From assembly GCA_049999725.1 (NCBI GenBank), contig JBNGIS010031703.1, forward strand, positions 1 to 41,200: a stretch of DNA of 41,200 nt, written 5' to 3'. The position numbers and the translations under genes were made by a program. The stretch's first letter is position 1, and every line of letters begins with the position of its first letter. The notes beneath the pieces were generated by a model. The model saw nothing but the letters and a program-made list of their open reading frames with translations. It was not told the DNA's origin and did no database searches. Below are positions 18,312-31,400 of the stretch, in pieces. The stretch is from Haplomitrium mnioides. Taxonomy: Eukaryota; Marchantiophyta; Haplomitriopsida; Calobryales.

Positions 18312-19495
18312 TGCCTCAGGCAGAGGCGCCTACCAACGTTCCTGTTCGCCGAGGAGGAGAGAAATAGGGGGAGCGAAAAAACGAAGAGTATGTGTCGAGG
18401 GGAGGAGAAAGGAGAGAAACAAAATGAGTTTGTAAGGATCTACGAGGAGGAAACAAAGAAAGAAACGGCAGCAAAGGAAAGGGAGCTGTGTCAGCTCTTT
18501 AGATGAGACACGCACCTTCATCCCCGGTTCCAAGCCCAAACGGAGGGCCAGATAATGCTCATGCCGTTTAATGCTTTCTCGCAGTGATTCCTCTTTCCAT
18601 CTGCCAAAAAACTACCGTCATCAAATATCTAAGACAAACAATGCTAAGACATAGCTGCATAGATGAGTGATACAATGCAAGCGTGGCAGTCAGAGGACAT
18701 TGACGTTGGCACCGACGAATCAACTTGTATTCAATTGGAATTACCTATGGGCGAAATGGAACGACTGGCCCCATCCATACTCGTAAAAGCTGGTGGCAAG
18801 ATCATAGTATTTATTCACCTGAGCAAAGTACAATGCATTAAAAACTTAAGCATGGGGATAGACATAAGCCAGAGACTTGACATGAGGTGCGAAACGAAGA
18901 GTCAAAAAAATCAACTTGCCATATCAGTGTACATTCCCTTGCGCTTCTCATCTTGTCCGCCATGAAGTGAGTGGTAGCGCTCATAACTATACAAAAAACA
19001 GTTCATAAGCAGGCAGATATCACTGGCTTTGCAGAAAAACAAACAATCATGGTCAAGATGCAATGCCCATACTCTTCGACAGCACCGAGTACAGCAGACT
19101 TCTGCAGACCGCCTCCCGTTTGAGCTGCCAGATCCATGAACTCGAAATATCGACGACGGGTGGCGGCTTTTGCATATAAGTGCCTGCCGAACAGTGTGTT
19201 CTGGAACAGAGCGCGTTTGAAACCAAATGTCACCGTTTCGCAGCTGGAGAGTAAGTTAGGGTGGGAGGTTTCACTGACAGTAAAAGAGAGGACTTAAAAC
19301 GAAAGAGGATGGAGAGGGAGAAATAGGGATTAGGATATTAGCATTACGTTTCGCTTCTTCGTCAAGGCTTGTTTGTTTCTACTGCTTCATCGAATGCTTG
19401 GCATCGTTGGAGGTTTGTTAGGTTGTGTCTCTGCCTTCCTTTATAATTCGCCAATTTTGAATATGTCGATTTCTTGAGCACGCGGAGCGCAAGAG
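18312..19495 (+). other. Upstream region of the PRP40C-like gene
   Basis: It presumably holds the promoter and 5' leader. No clear TATA box at a sensible distance was seen. The open frames here (for example 18663-18965) show no known motif, and their composition does not suggest a protein. The sequence becomes less transposon-like from about 18,500. Confidence 0.4.
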
Positions 19496-22400
19496 ATGGC
19501 CACTCCTGCTTGGCAGCCTCGACCAGTGCAGACTGCAGGTGGAGCACAACCTCCTGTCCCGGGACCCCCAAGTCACTGGGGTGCGCCAGGTACAAGTCCA
19601 GTACAGGGACCTCCTCGCCCTCCATTTGGGCATCCGACGGGGCCTTCTTCTGCCCCCCCTGCCAACTATCCACAGACCTCTGCTTCGTTACCTTCCTACA
19701 GAGGACCGAATACTTTTAGCTCTGTCTCAAGCAGTGGTTTGCAGCCTCCGATACCAGCGGTAATGCCCTGTGCCTGATGGCACTCTTTATACTGCCTGGC
19801 CCTGGCTGATATTCAGTATGCCGAAGTTTTTTCTTCCTTGTCCGAATTCTTCTATGACTGATTGAATTGTAGTTCTGAGAAGTGTGCGGGTAATCGGATT
19901 TTTTTGGAGTTACATGTACGCATATGTGTTCCAATGAATTTACAATGAAATGCGTAACTCGCCACATCTTCATAGCTATATATACAATGAATTCGTAAAA
20001 TTTTGATACGTCTGCGAAATTTCGCATTGCGCTGCATTTGTTCATTTTGATGGTTTATATGTGTATGGTAATTGTGCAGGGTTCATCGGCGGGGATTCCA
20101 CAAACTGGTCCTTATGCTCCGTCTTCTATGGCACTATATGGCCCTCCTGTGGTCTCTTTCCCAAGCAATAGGTGGCAGCCTCAACCTCCTGGATCCACCT
20201 CAACGACCTCGCCACCTGTTACTGGTCGTGCTTCTGCAGAAGGTTCTGTGTTGGTACCCAGTCCTCCCATTGGCGCTTCTGGTCCTGTGACATCCCAAAC
20301 CGGGACAGCATCTGTGTCTGCTCCAGTCGTTCAGCAGCCTTCGTATCCACCCTTCCCATCAGGCCTAACTCAGCAGATTGGACCATGGGTTCCCAAACAA
20401 CAGGGCAATCAATTACCACGACCACCTTTCTCTCCCTACCCATCCAACTTCCCAGCAGTTGCCTTTCCTGGTCACTTGCATGTCACTCGACCTACTGTCC
20501 AAGATATGCCTGGAACCGTACCACCTCTAGGCGGCCCAACGTTTGGACCACCAGGAGACAGCTCTTTTTCGCAGCCGTTGAACATGTGGGGAAGCCAGGC
20601 TCCTTCAAGTGGGTCGTCTCTCTCTGCACCAGGCAAAGAGCCAGTACCTGCTAATGGGAATCCAACCATCTCTGAACCATCTGCATTCAAAGGCTCAACT
20701 TCATCTGGCGAGGACAGGGATCCAACATCCAATGACATTCTAGATAAGACAAAGAAATTTGAATCAGCTGAAGAGTTTTGGACAGCTCATAAGACAGTGG
20801 ATGGAACATTGTATTACTACAACTCGGTGTCAGGCCAGTCAACATATGATAAACCCCCAGGCTTTAAAGGGGAGGTAAGGGCACAAGGGATGCAAACATG
20901 AGGAAATTTTGTTTTGATATCATTTTTGTTGCAACTCTGCTGCTAACAAGTTTCTGTTCTGGATGCAGGCAGAGAAAGTGACGGCTCAACCAACTCCTGT
21001 ATCTTGGTAAGTTGCTTCAGAATTGAAACATTATTTTTCTGCAATTTTCTCTACGTAACTATGGAAAGGAATGGGAGTTTATGTGTAACTCCTTAGGATG
21101 TACTGGGAAAAGGTGGTCAGGCTTATTTGTTGCTGTGGAATATGAGTTGTGGGTCTTTCAAGCAGAATGGAGTAGCTATTACTCTGTGACTCGTAGTATT
21201 CTATACTTTTAGTCTTATGTTATGACTATCTACTATCACAGGGAGCGTGTGAGTGGGACTGACTGGGCTTTGGTGACTACCAACGATGGCAAGAAATACT
21301 ACTATAATACCAAAACTCAGGTTGGTGCCTCAGTTTTGTATGGCTTTCTTCCTCTGGGTCCAGTAATTAGAAAATGAAGAGTGTTTTATTGGCCAATCAA
21401 TGTTGTCCTTCTACTTGTGGGAAATCAATGTTGTACCTACCACTTCCGGAAAGAAATGTAAGACTTTTAGTTTTGTCTCTGGCATAACTTATATCCACGG
21501 CTGGGAACTGACAGTATGTAAGAAAGTAGTAGTAAGCTGTCAATAATACTCATAATGCTGCTTAGAGGTCTATGGAAAGTGCTTGACAAACACTGTGCAT
21601 CACCGCACTGCTCCTCTAGTTGGGTATTTTTCTGGGTTTGTTTTTTTTTTTTGTTTTTTTGGGTTGGGGTGGGGGTTGGTTGTTAGTCTTTTCAATCTTC
21701 AGTACAGATCATCTTGATTAACTTTATGATTGGCTACCTTAGTTTGTAAGTATCGAGTTCTCTCAATACTTATAAAGATATTAGTTGTGGATTTGTATTA
21801 GAAGCCCATGGTTATTAGCTGTCCATGGTCTCATGGCCTTGTCTCTGTTTTAGTTGCACTATCTTTAGTCAGTGCACTGGGATTCCTATGAGTATTAATT
21901 GTGCAATTTGTTCAGCGGATTTTGTTTTAACCTATCAATTCCTTAGATGCTTTTCAAATATTTTTACACTTCCTTCATAGGCTCTCACTGGTTAGAAGGT
22001 TGTTGCTCTTATGTTCCCTGGTATAGAAAGCATTATGTGCTGGGATGACAATGACATTATGGTAGCCCATGCCACATGAAAATGGTCACTTTTAACTTTT
22101 TAGACCTACGTAGACCTGGTCAGTGTAATTATTGTTAGTGACGCTAATTTTCTAAGGGAAAATTTTTGGAGCTACAGCTTATTAGTGTTAGTAACATTGA
22201 TGCGGTTACGCTCTCTGAATCATCACGATCAGTGCCTTGCTTCTTCACATCAGTGCATGCATCAGCTTATTGAAGTGCAGTGTTTCCCATCAGTTCCTTG
22301 ATGGGAAAATAGAGGCTATGCAGGAGATATGGGATGATCATGCATACATCAGTAGAACTGCGGTCCAGTCTTTCCTATCTGTTCCATGAGGTGAAGTCTT

Positions 22401-25400
22401 CCTCATCTGTTCCCTAAGGTGCCTTAACAGAGAATATTGAGCTTGAAAAATTTGAGCAAAATAGCAATATGTCTAGATGTTGTGTTGCTTTCTTTGATTT
22501 TTGTGTGGTGTCATGGAAGGAAAAGTACTAGAACAACATTAGAGTACTTCAGAAAGTGGTATTGGTCTCTGAATTCTGCTTCTTATCAGGGAGAGAAAAG
22601 TACTTGAACACAATAGGGCACTATACAATGATCTTCAGAATGTGGCTCACTGAATCCTGGGTGTTATCCCACGGAAGTCTATTCTGGAAAGTGGATATCT
22701 AATCTTGCACACTCATCCTACAGAAGTATTTTCAAGCTTTGCGTTATCTTCTGAAGTATTTTATATGCAACCAAGTATAATTCCACACTCATTGAACTAT
22801 GTTGCCTACAAGAGATAGTGTTGAATGAATAATGTGAAAAGGTGGTGTTTGACAATGAAGATTTTTTTCTTGGCGAGGTATTTGTTTTTCTTACTTGAAT
22901 ACTAGGCAAAATTTATGCTGAGTGTGCGTTTCTCCCATCCTATGCCCAACTGAGCCTGGAAAACTACCTATTTGTAGTAGTCACATTAGTGGTTGGGTTT
23001 ACCTAGGCTATTGTAGCTTCCATCTGGGTACTGTCAAACTTTTGTGTTGTCTGTTTTACTCTCCAGCTTTAAGTTATATGGGCCATAACTAGTTGTAAAA
23101 TGATCTTGCTGTGTCTTTTGTCAAGGTGTAGATGTTCTGTAAACCTGTTTGTGCTTTAATGTGTGTTAACAGGTCACAAGCTGGCAAGTGCCGACGGAAG
23201 TTACAGATATGAAAAAGAAGCTACTTGAAGAAGCTGCTGCCAAGGCTCTCCATGAGGCAGGGGTTCCACCTGGTACATCAAATGAAAAAAGCACAGTTTC
23301 TTTCAGCTTGAATGTACCTGCAGCAGTAACAGGGGGACGAGAAGCAATAGGGCACAAGGGACTCATAGCAAATTCTGCTTTAGATCTCATCAAGAAAAAA
23401 CTACAAGACCCAGGGGCTCCAGCAACCACATCTCCTCTACCTCCAAATGTTTCTGGAAGCTCCATGAGTATCAGTACTTCAACTGTGGATCTGAATGTTA
23501 GCAAATCAGAAAGTAAGGAAAAGGCCAAGGGGACGAATCTCACAGCAGTGTCATCAGAGTCTTCATCAGAAAGTGAAGATGAGGAGCCAGGGCCAACAAA
23601 GGAAGAGCGTATTTCCCTGTTTAAGGTATCTAGGTTTGCTAGCAGTCTATTCCATTCAATTGAGTTTATTTTTGTGCATATTTCTATGTTCGAATTTGTG
23701 ATAGAAGTAGTCTTTGTGTCTATACTACTCATGGCCTTGTTTATAGGTGCATGGCAAAGCACTATGCATACCTCACTGCACTGTTCATTATTTCACTATT
23801 TTAGTGCTCATTATGTATTTTTCTTTCTTCCTATCTACTTGATTGATTGATGTGTGTAGATTTTTTTTCCTAGGCTGTTGGAACCTGCAGTTGGTTACCA
23901 TCAAATGGTTGTGTGGTTAGTGTTATTCTCTACAACTTCATGGCTATGTTCTCTCTGTCCCTTTCTGCCTTTATTAATAAAGTGGCTGCTCGGTGTATTC
24001 AATCTTCAAATCAGATGAACTTGATAATCTATGCAGGGGTACTTTGAGTACTGGGAGCAGATATTTGTCTTGGCTTAGTTGTTCCTCTTATGTTTGAATT
24101 TTCGGTGCAAGATGAGTCTTAATTTAGAGAATAATGAGGAAGTATATATAGCTTCTAATGTGAATGTCATGTTTCTCACAGAATATTGTATGTGTTGTGA
24201 GCAGGAAATGCTCAAGGAAAAAGGCATTGCACCATTTTCCAAGTGGGAGAAAGAGCTTCCCAAGATTATCTTTGATGTTCGGTTTAAGGTGTGTCAATGC
24301 AATGGGAACAAGATTGTGGTTTGAGTAGGTCATTAAGCTGTAATTTATTAAGTTTGTTTTGCTTGTTACAGTGCTCGAAAGTAACAAAAATAATGTCTCG
24401 TGTAGTTCTCATAACTCTTCCTAGCATCTGATGCATGTGCAGATGGTTGATATGGATAAAAGTTCACTTAGGGAATGAGGCATACAGTTGTGATGCTTGA
24501 GATAATAATATGCGCTTTGGATGCAGGCTATTCCAAGCCATACAGAACGTCGAGCAATTTTTGAGCATTATGTGCGAACCAGAGCCGATGAAGAGAGGAA
24601 GGAGAAACGTGCTGCACAAAAAGCTGCAGTTGAAGGTTTCAAGCAACTGCTCGAAGAAGCATCAAAGGTTCTCAAGTTTCCTCTACCCAGCACTAAATTT
24701 GTGTACATGCCCACTCCTGTTTGGTCTTTGCTGTGGTAGGTATGACCACATAATCATAAATTGATTCTGACAGTAGGTAGTCAACCTGTTCATTAGTCGA
24801 CGCCATCTATGTTTATCTTATCTCCGCTAAACATTTGTGAGCTTACTTTAGTTTACATTGATATGTGGAATAGTAGTGACTCCAGGGTGTCTCATATTTT
24901 CAGCTGATTGTTGCAGCCATACTTCATCTTATACGTCTTTTGGGTCTTTCAGCAAATGCAGAGATGGCTTCTCAGGTTTAACCACAGTTGTCTGCTTACT
25001 GCCAAAATCTGGTAGGTTGTATTCACCAAGACAAAGTACTCTGATGCAGACCCCTGGTCTTTGAGGGTAATTAGTTGCATACATCCCTGGAAGGCACGTG
25101 TAGTCTTACCTACAGATGCATATATGCATAGCGTGGCAATGTTCAAGTCATTAAGCACTTTGAGTGTCACATATTGGATTTTATTTATTTTTTATGCATT
25201 AAATAGGAAATGGTTGGATGGCTTTGCAGGACCTAAGTCACCATACGACTTATGATCATTTTGCACGGACCTGGAGCCATGACTACCGCTTTGAAGCTTT
25301 GGATAGAAAGGACCGTGAAGGGCTGCTGAATGAAAGGTATGGTGTAAGTGGTTTCAAGAAAGGTATTTGGTACAGTGGGTTCAAGCTTGTGTATCCCAGT

Positions 25401-28400
25401 CAAAGTTTTACTTTTAGCTTGGTAGTCTTTCGGGTGCTAAAGAAATACTGGTAAGAGAATAATGAAGCCTAAAGGTGCAGATTTGGCTGAAAACTGAACA
25501 ACTGAGTCTTGAAAATAGGGCCATGACTTTAACGGCATGGTGCCACCAAAGTTTACGTTTTAGAGGTTTGTTGAGGAGAAAGAGCGGGTAAGCTGGCACA
25601 AAGATGAGACAGTGAGCAAAAGATTTTGAAGTTATTAACGAGCGGCCATGTTTGTGTGGATGGCTGACATCGGGTGTTGCTTAATGTTCATGTGGTTGAT
25701 AAGACATGTATGGAATACCAAAGTGATGAACCCTGTCTCACTTTGCGATTCGCCGAGGCATAAATTGCTACAGGTATAGTTCCCTTTTTCGCTGCCCTCC
25801 TGCTACCAGTCCACCAATCGCGCACCACTGAACTCATTATGATCTTTAACCGAGTGCAGCTTTATGCTGGACTCCCCTCTGACATGTTGAATAGCTTTCA
25901 TGGATCTGCTGAGCGCTTGCTTTCTCGCTTCGAATGCCAATGCAGGCTATCCTTAGTATTTTGTTGCTCGTTCTCATAGCAGATCAGTTTTCTTTCTCAT
26001 TGCTCAAATAATGCAGACAACCTTTCGTGCTGAGTTTTTTGTCATGTCATAATCAGCAAAGGTTTAGTCAAGGTAAAGTTTGTTGCCTTTGTGCACAACC
26101 TGGGTTGCAAGATTGTGTAGTACATAGCTTGTTAGGATCAAATTTCGAGATCAATAATGAGCTTGTAGATGCCATTTTTAATCCAGGTGATACTCCGGAA
26201 TACCTTCTCAAATTTTTGTAGCTAGAACTGACTCAATGCAAATTTCGATCTACTGCAGAGTGTTGCCTCTCAAAAAAGCTGAAGAGGAAAAAGTCAGAGC
26301 AGAGCATGCAGCTGCAGTTGGAGGTTTTAAAGCTTTGTTGACAGAGAAGGGAGATATTACTACTAATAGCCGCTGGTCCAAGGTAGGGATCGAAATACTT
26401 AAAGATAGCAACTGATTTGATTGTAGGATATTCAAATAGATATATTCTGTTTTATCTCTTGAACCTGTGAGGTAGCTCAAGTGGAGGTTTCCTGTATTAT
26501 ATATATAGTTATACAGTGTCAGATAAGATCAACTCGATAATTTATGCTTCACTGCTTGTGTTTGGGAGTATGAATCCTTCTCAATAGTCCTACAAGTACA
26601 TGTGCTTTGCCTGTGAAGTCCTAGCAATATTAATGAGACACTTTGTCCTTCACAAAGGGAATTATTTATTTATTTTATATTATATCGGATCATATTTTGC
26701 TCTCCACAACTTCATAACTAATATATCGGATCATATTTTATTTCCCATTACTTCCAGAAAGTGGCAGAAACTCAGTATGAAGATTGAAGCATATTAGTAC
26801 GAAGCATAGTAGTTATGCTCTTGGATGTTTGCTTCGCAAGATCAATCTAAAGTGAAATGAATGATGTCGCAAGCTGATACTTGAGAGTTGACAGATTTTG
26901 AGTAGTTTGGATTCTTGGTGGAGTGCTAGGCATCATCATGACGGAGTTTTCCTGTTACTTCTGGAAAGTGACAGAAACTCAGTACAAAGATTGATCACGA
27001 CCTGCTGTCGGGAACTGACAAAACCAGCAGGAATTTGTGGCAGCTTGTCACTGCTACACATGATGAGGCTGAATTGTCTGAAACTTTGTGTCTGACACCT
27101 AGTCAAGGGTGCACTCTATGTGTGCACAGTTGTGATGTGTCTAGGTCTTTCCTAGACTATTGCAGCTTCCATTCAATTGTTTTTGTGGTTAGTTTTGCTC
27201 TCCACAACTTAATAACTAATGTATTCAGTGACTTCAGCGGATGCTCTGCATCCAATTAGTCACCAGTGATGCGCTTCATGTGCTATGTTCAGGGTGCAGT
27301 AGGCCCCAATCACTAACCTTTTAGCCAACCTCTCTGGGAGCTATGCTCTTGGATGTTTGCTTCACAAGATCAAGATCAAACTAAAGTGAAATGAATGATG
27401 TCGCAAGCTGATGCTTGAGAGTTGACATATTTTGATTAGTTGGATTCTTGGTGGAGTGCTAGGCATCATCATGACTGAGTTTTCCCGTTACTTCCGGAAA
27501 GTGGCAGAAACTCAGTACGACGATTGATCAGGACCTGCTGTCGGGAACTGACGAAACCAGCAGGAAGTTGTGGCAGCTTGTCACTGCTACACATGATGAG
27601 GCTGAATAGTCTGAAACTTTGTGTCTGACACCACATTGTGAAGGCTGCACTCTATTCGTGCACAGTTGTGATGTGTAGGTTTTTCCTAGACTATTGCAGC
27701 TTCCATTTAAGTGTTTTTGTGGTTAGTTTTGCTCTCCACGACTTCATAACTAATATATTCAGTGACTTTAGCAGATGTTCTTCATCCAAGTAGTCACCAG
27801 TGATGCGCTTCATGTGCTATGTTCAGGGTGCAGAAGTCCCCAATCACTAACTTTTCAGCAGACCTCTCTGGGTGTTATGCTCTTGGATGTTTGCTTCACA
27901 AGATTAAACTACAGTGAAATGAATGATGTCAAAAGCTGATGCTTGAGAGTTGACAGATTTTGATTAGTTGGATTCTTGGTGGAGTGCTAGGCATCATCTT
28001 GACTGAGTTTTCCCGTTACTTCCGGAAAGTGGCAGAAACTCAGTATGACGATTGATCAGGACCTGCTGTCGGGAACTGACGAAACCAGCAGGAAGTTGTT
28101 GCAGCTTGTCACTGCTACACATGATGAGGCTGAATAGTCTGAAACTTTGTGACTGACACCACATTGTCAAGGCTGCACTCTATTCGTGCACAGTTGTGAT
28201 ATGTGTAGGCTTTTCCTAGACTATTGCAGCTTCCATTTAAGTGTTGTTGTGGTTAGTTTTGCTCTCCACGACTTCATAACTAATATATTCAGTGACTTTA
28301 GCGGATGTTCTGCATCCAAGTAGTCACCAGTGATGCACTTCATGTGCTATGTTCAGGGTGCAGAAGGCCCCAATCACTAACTTTTCAGCAGTCCTCTCTG

Positions 28401-31400
28401 GGTGTTATGCTCTTGGATGTTTGCTTCACAAGATCAAGCTAAAGTGAAATGAATGATGTCTCAAGCTGATGCTTGAGAGTTGACAGATTTTGATTAGTTG
28501 GATTCTTGGTGGAGTGCTAGGCATCATCTTGACCGAGTTTTCCCGTTACTTCCAGAAAGTGGCAGAAACTCAGTACGACGATTGATCAGGACCTGCTGTG
28601 CTATATATATATGATCATATTTTTCGATGGTTTATTATTTTTCATTTCAAATCTATTCTTTGGGTTGTACAAAAATAGCATTTCTGTAGTTGGTGCAGTG
28701 ACTGATATAACGAATATACACAGTTGGGACAGAAATTAAGGTAAAGGAGAGAGATGTTAATGCACTGCATTATTTCAATTGATAATTTCCCCCACCTTTG
28801 TTAGGTTTTGTTTATTCTCGGTCACCTTTTTTTTAATTGGTTATTATTGGTGTTTTGCTAGATAGTTAGTTTAGTTTAGTTTAACTAGGTAATTTTAGAT
28901 AGTTAGTTAACACTAGTTTTGTATTGCTTATTCTCAATTTCAGATTAGTGCTTCTCAGTACTAGTACTTCATGAAATTCATTTCAGTTTATGCAAAAGTG
29001 ACTGAGACTTGGGACACTAGTTTAATTTTTTCATTATCATAACTTGCAATCGATTGCTGAGGTGTGATTGTTGAAAAGAGTGCTATTTGTTGTTTAATTG
29101 CGTTATTTAGTTGTTTTTTGTCTGTCTTATTTTGCTCAATCTGCTCAGAGATTAGAGAGATCACATTGTGTTAAGTGCAAGCCTGTTCTCACCAGTTCTA
29201 GAAGTCACTCTTAAATGACTGCTTCTTTTTCAAACCATTGCCTGCACCTTGGTGTGCATTGTATTCTCAGTCCTTACATCCTGAGGGCTGGTTTGGGGCT
29301 GTAATCAAGTTCTATTCTTTTCAATTAATTTTGTCTGTCTTCAATTCTTCATGTCAATCTACATTACTTTTCTGTCTTTATCTTTTTGTGTAAGCCTGGT
29401 ATCTCCAATCTATGTGTTAGATTGTCTTGATAATTTATGTTTGGTTACTGTGCAAGTATGGAGGTTCTGAATACTTTAAGGATATTCTTGCAGTCGGAAT
29501 ATTTCTCAGTGGTTTGTGAGTGTCCTATGTACCGTTTTCAAGAAGTTTAAATTGTTCTCTCACAAGTGATTGTTACTGGCAGGTGAAGGACAGTCTGCGC
29601 AATGACCCACGATATAATGTTGTCAAGCGTGATGAAAGGGAAGGGCTTTTCAATTTATTCTTGGCAGAGTTAATGTTTGCAGAGCAAGAGACAGAGAGGG
29701 CAGCTAAAGCAAAACGAGAAGAGGAGGTTGGATTAGATCCAGTAGTTTTTTTTGCTGCAGTCATGGTCTTCAATTCTTGCTAATTTTTGCTGCCTTTAAT
29801 TTCAGGACCTTGAGAGGTTGGGAGTCCATTTTTTCAAATATTGTGTTCATATTGAGTTTTTGTAACAATCATGAGCAGGAGAAATTGAAGGAACGAGAAC
29901 GAGAGATGAGAAAGCGCAAGGAAAGGGATGAGCAAGAGATGGAGAGGGTGAGAGCTAAAGCCCGCCGGAAGGATGCAGTGACTGCATATCAAGCTTTGTT
30001 GACTGAAAAGATAAAGGATCCCGAGGTGAACATCTCTTTCCCTTGCATATACAATAATGCACTAAGACACAGGTGGAAGTCGCAATCATGATGCATTTGA
30101 CCAAGTACAGCTAAAGTTATATTATATTAAGGGAATTGTTAAATACACCACACTTTTTGCACCACAACTAATATATGCACAGCAGTAGTATTCTAAAACG
30201 TTACCACGCACCACTCACCACACAGAACACAGTACACCCATCCTCTCCCACACGCCTGTTGGGGTGTTGGGTTTTGATCGTTTGATATTTAATAAACACT
30301 ATGCGTTGCGCAGTTGTGATGTGTGTAGGTTTTTCCTAGACGATTGCAGCTTCCATTTATTTGTTTTTGTGGTCAGTTTTACTCTCCACAACTTCATAAC
30401 TATATTTAATAAACAGTGGTGCGGTGATTGTGGTGTATTCAGTAAACAGTGTGGTGTATTTAACAATTCCCTATGTTAACATTACTGATGAAACTGCCAC
30501 ACTATGATGGGGCCTTATTGTTTTGAAACTTTCAGGGCTCTCTGTTGTGCTAAATCTAGTAGACTATTGCAAGATGCATGTGGTTACTTTGAATGTACTT
30601 GTTGCTTATTAAACACTAATTGTATGTGTGGTAAGTGTCTCACAAAACAAGCTATCATTTCAATCGTCTAATTTAGAATAACAGTCAAAAGAGAAATGTA
30701 GATCCAAAATAGTGCGGGGCAACAAAGTTAATACCCAAGAGATGAGATGGTGCAGGCATCATGGACTGAAGGGAGACCAAAACTGGAGAAAGATCCTCTC
30801 GGGCGGGCAACAATGCCAGAGTTAGATCATTCTGACAGGGAGAGACTTTTCCGTGAGCATGTGAATGAGCTTTTTGAGGTACATTTGTGGCACGGCGCAT
30901 ACACTTCCTTCTGTCCAAGTACTTTCTCTAGAATAAGAAGTTTTTTGAGAATGGTGCTATTCAATGCTAGACTTGTTCATAAATGAATCTATGACTTGAG
31001 CACTTGGGCTGAAAGGATGGACCTGTTCTTTTGCTGTACTGCTTGTTAGGGACATTCAATCTTTTGAAGAGTCCTAAGTTCTTAGTTGGCTTTTGTAGCG
31101 GTGTGTGAGAGAATACAGATTGCTTCTGGCAGATGTAATTACTGGAGAGACAGTTACAAAACGTGAGGATGGGAAGCTCATCTTGACATCATGGTCAGAA
31201 GCAAAGAAGCTGCTGAAGCCTGACCCTCGCTATAACAAAATGCCAAGAAGAGATCGAGAGTCATTGTGGCGCAGGCATGCAGATGATACACAGCGGAGAA
31301 TGAAAGTGGTGGCCTCAGCAGCATCTAAGAGTGAAAGAGTAGGAGCTGGTGCCAAATTAGGATCATCTGTAGAATCCAGTCGAAGGTCACCTGGATTGAG

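Noticed and set aside
18663-18965. 100-codon frame upstream of the PRP40C-like gene
   Set aside because: No motif, no splice or family support; position fits promoter or leader DNA.
20219-20738. Antisense and alternate frames over exon 2
   Set aside because: The exon is Pro/Ser/Gly-rich, which opens other frames by composition.
23166-23762. 198-codon antisense frame
   Set aside because: It is the shadow of exon 5 of the PRP40C-like gene (Ser/Glu-rich linker) and has no motif of its own.
27594-27617. Hammerhead-ribozyme-like TGATGAG...GAAAC in each 530-bp unit
   Set aside because: Tempting because PLEs can carry hammerheads. But the essential C before TGATGA is A in every unit, an extra T lies before GAAAC, and the expected stem I does not pair. 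A covariance-model scan would settle it.
28866-28885. TTAGTTTAGTTTAG resembling telomere repeat
   Set aside because: It lacks the GGG of plant TTTAGGG and is only about 20 bases in an AT-rich intron.
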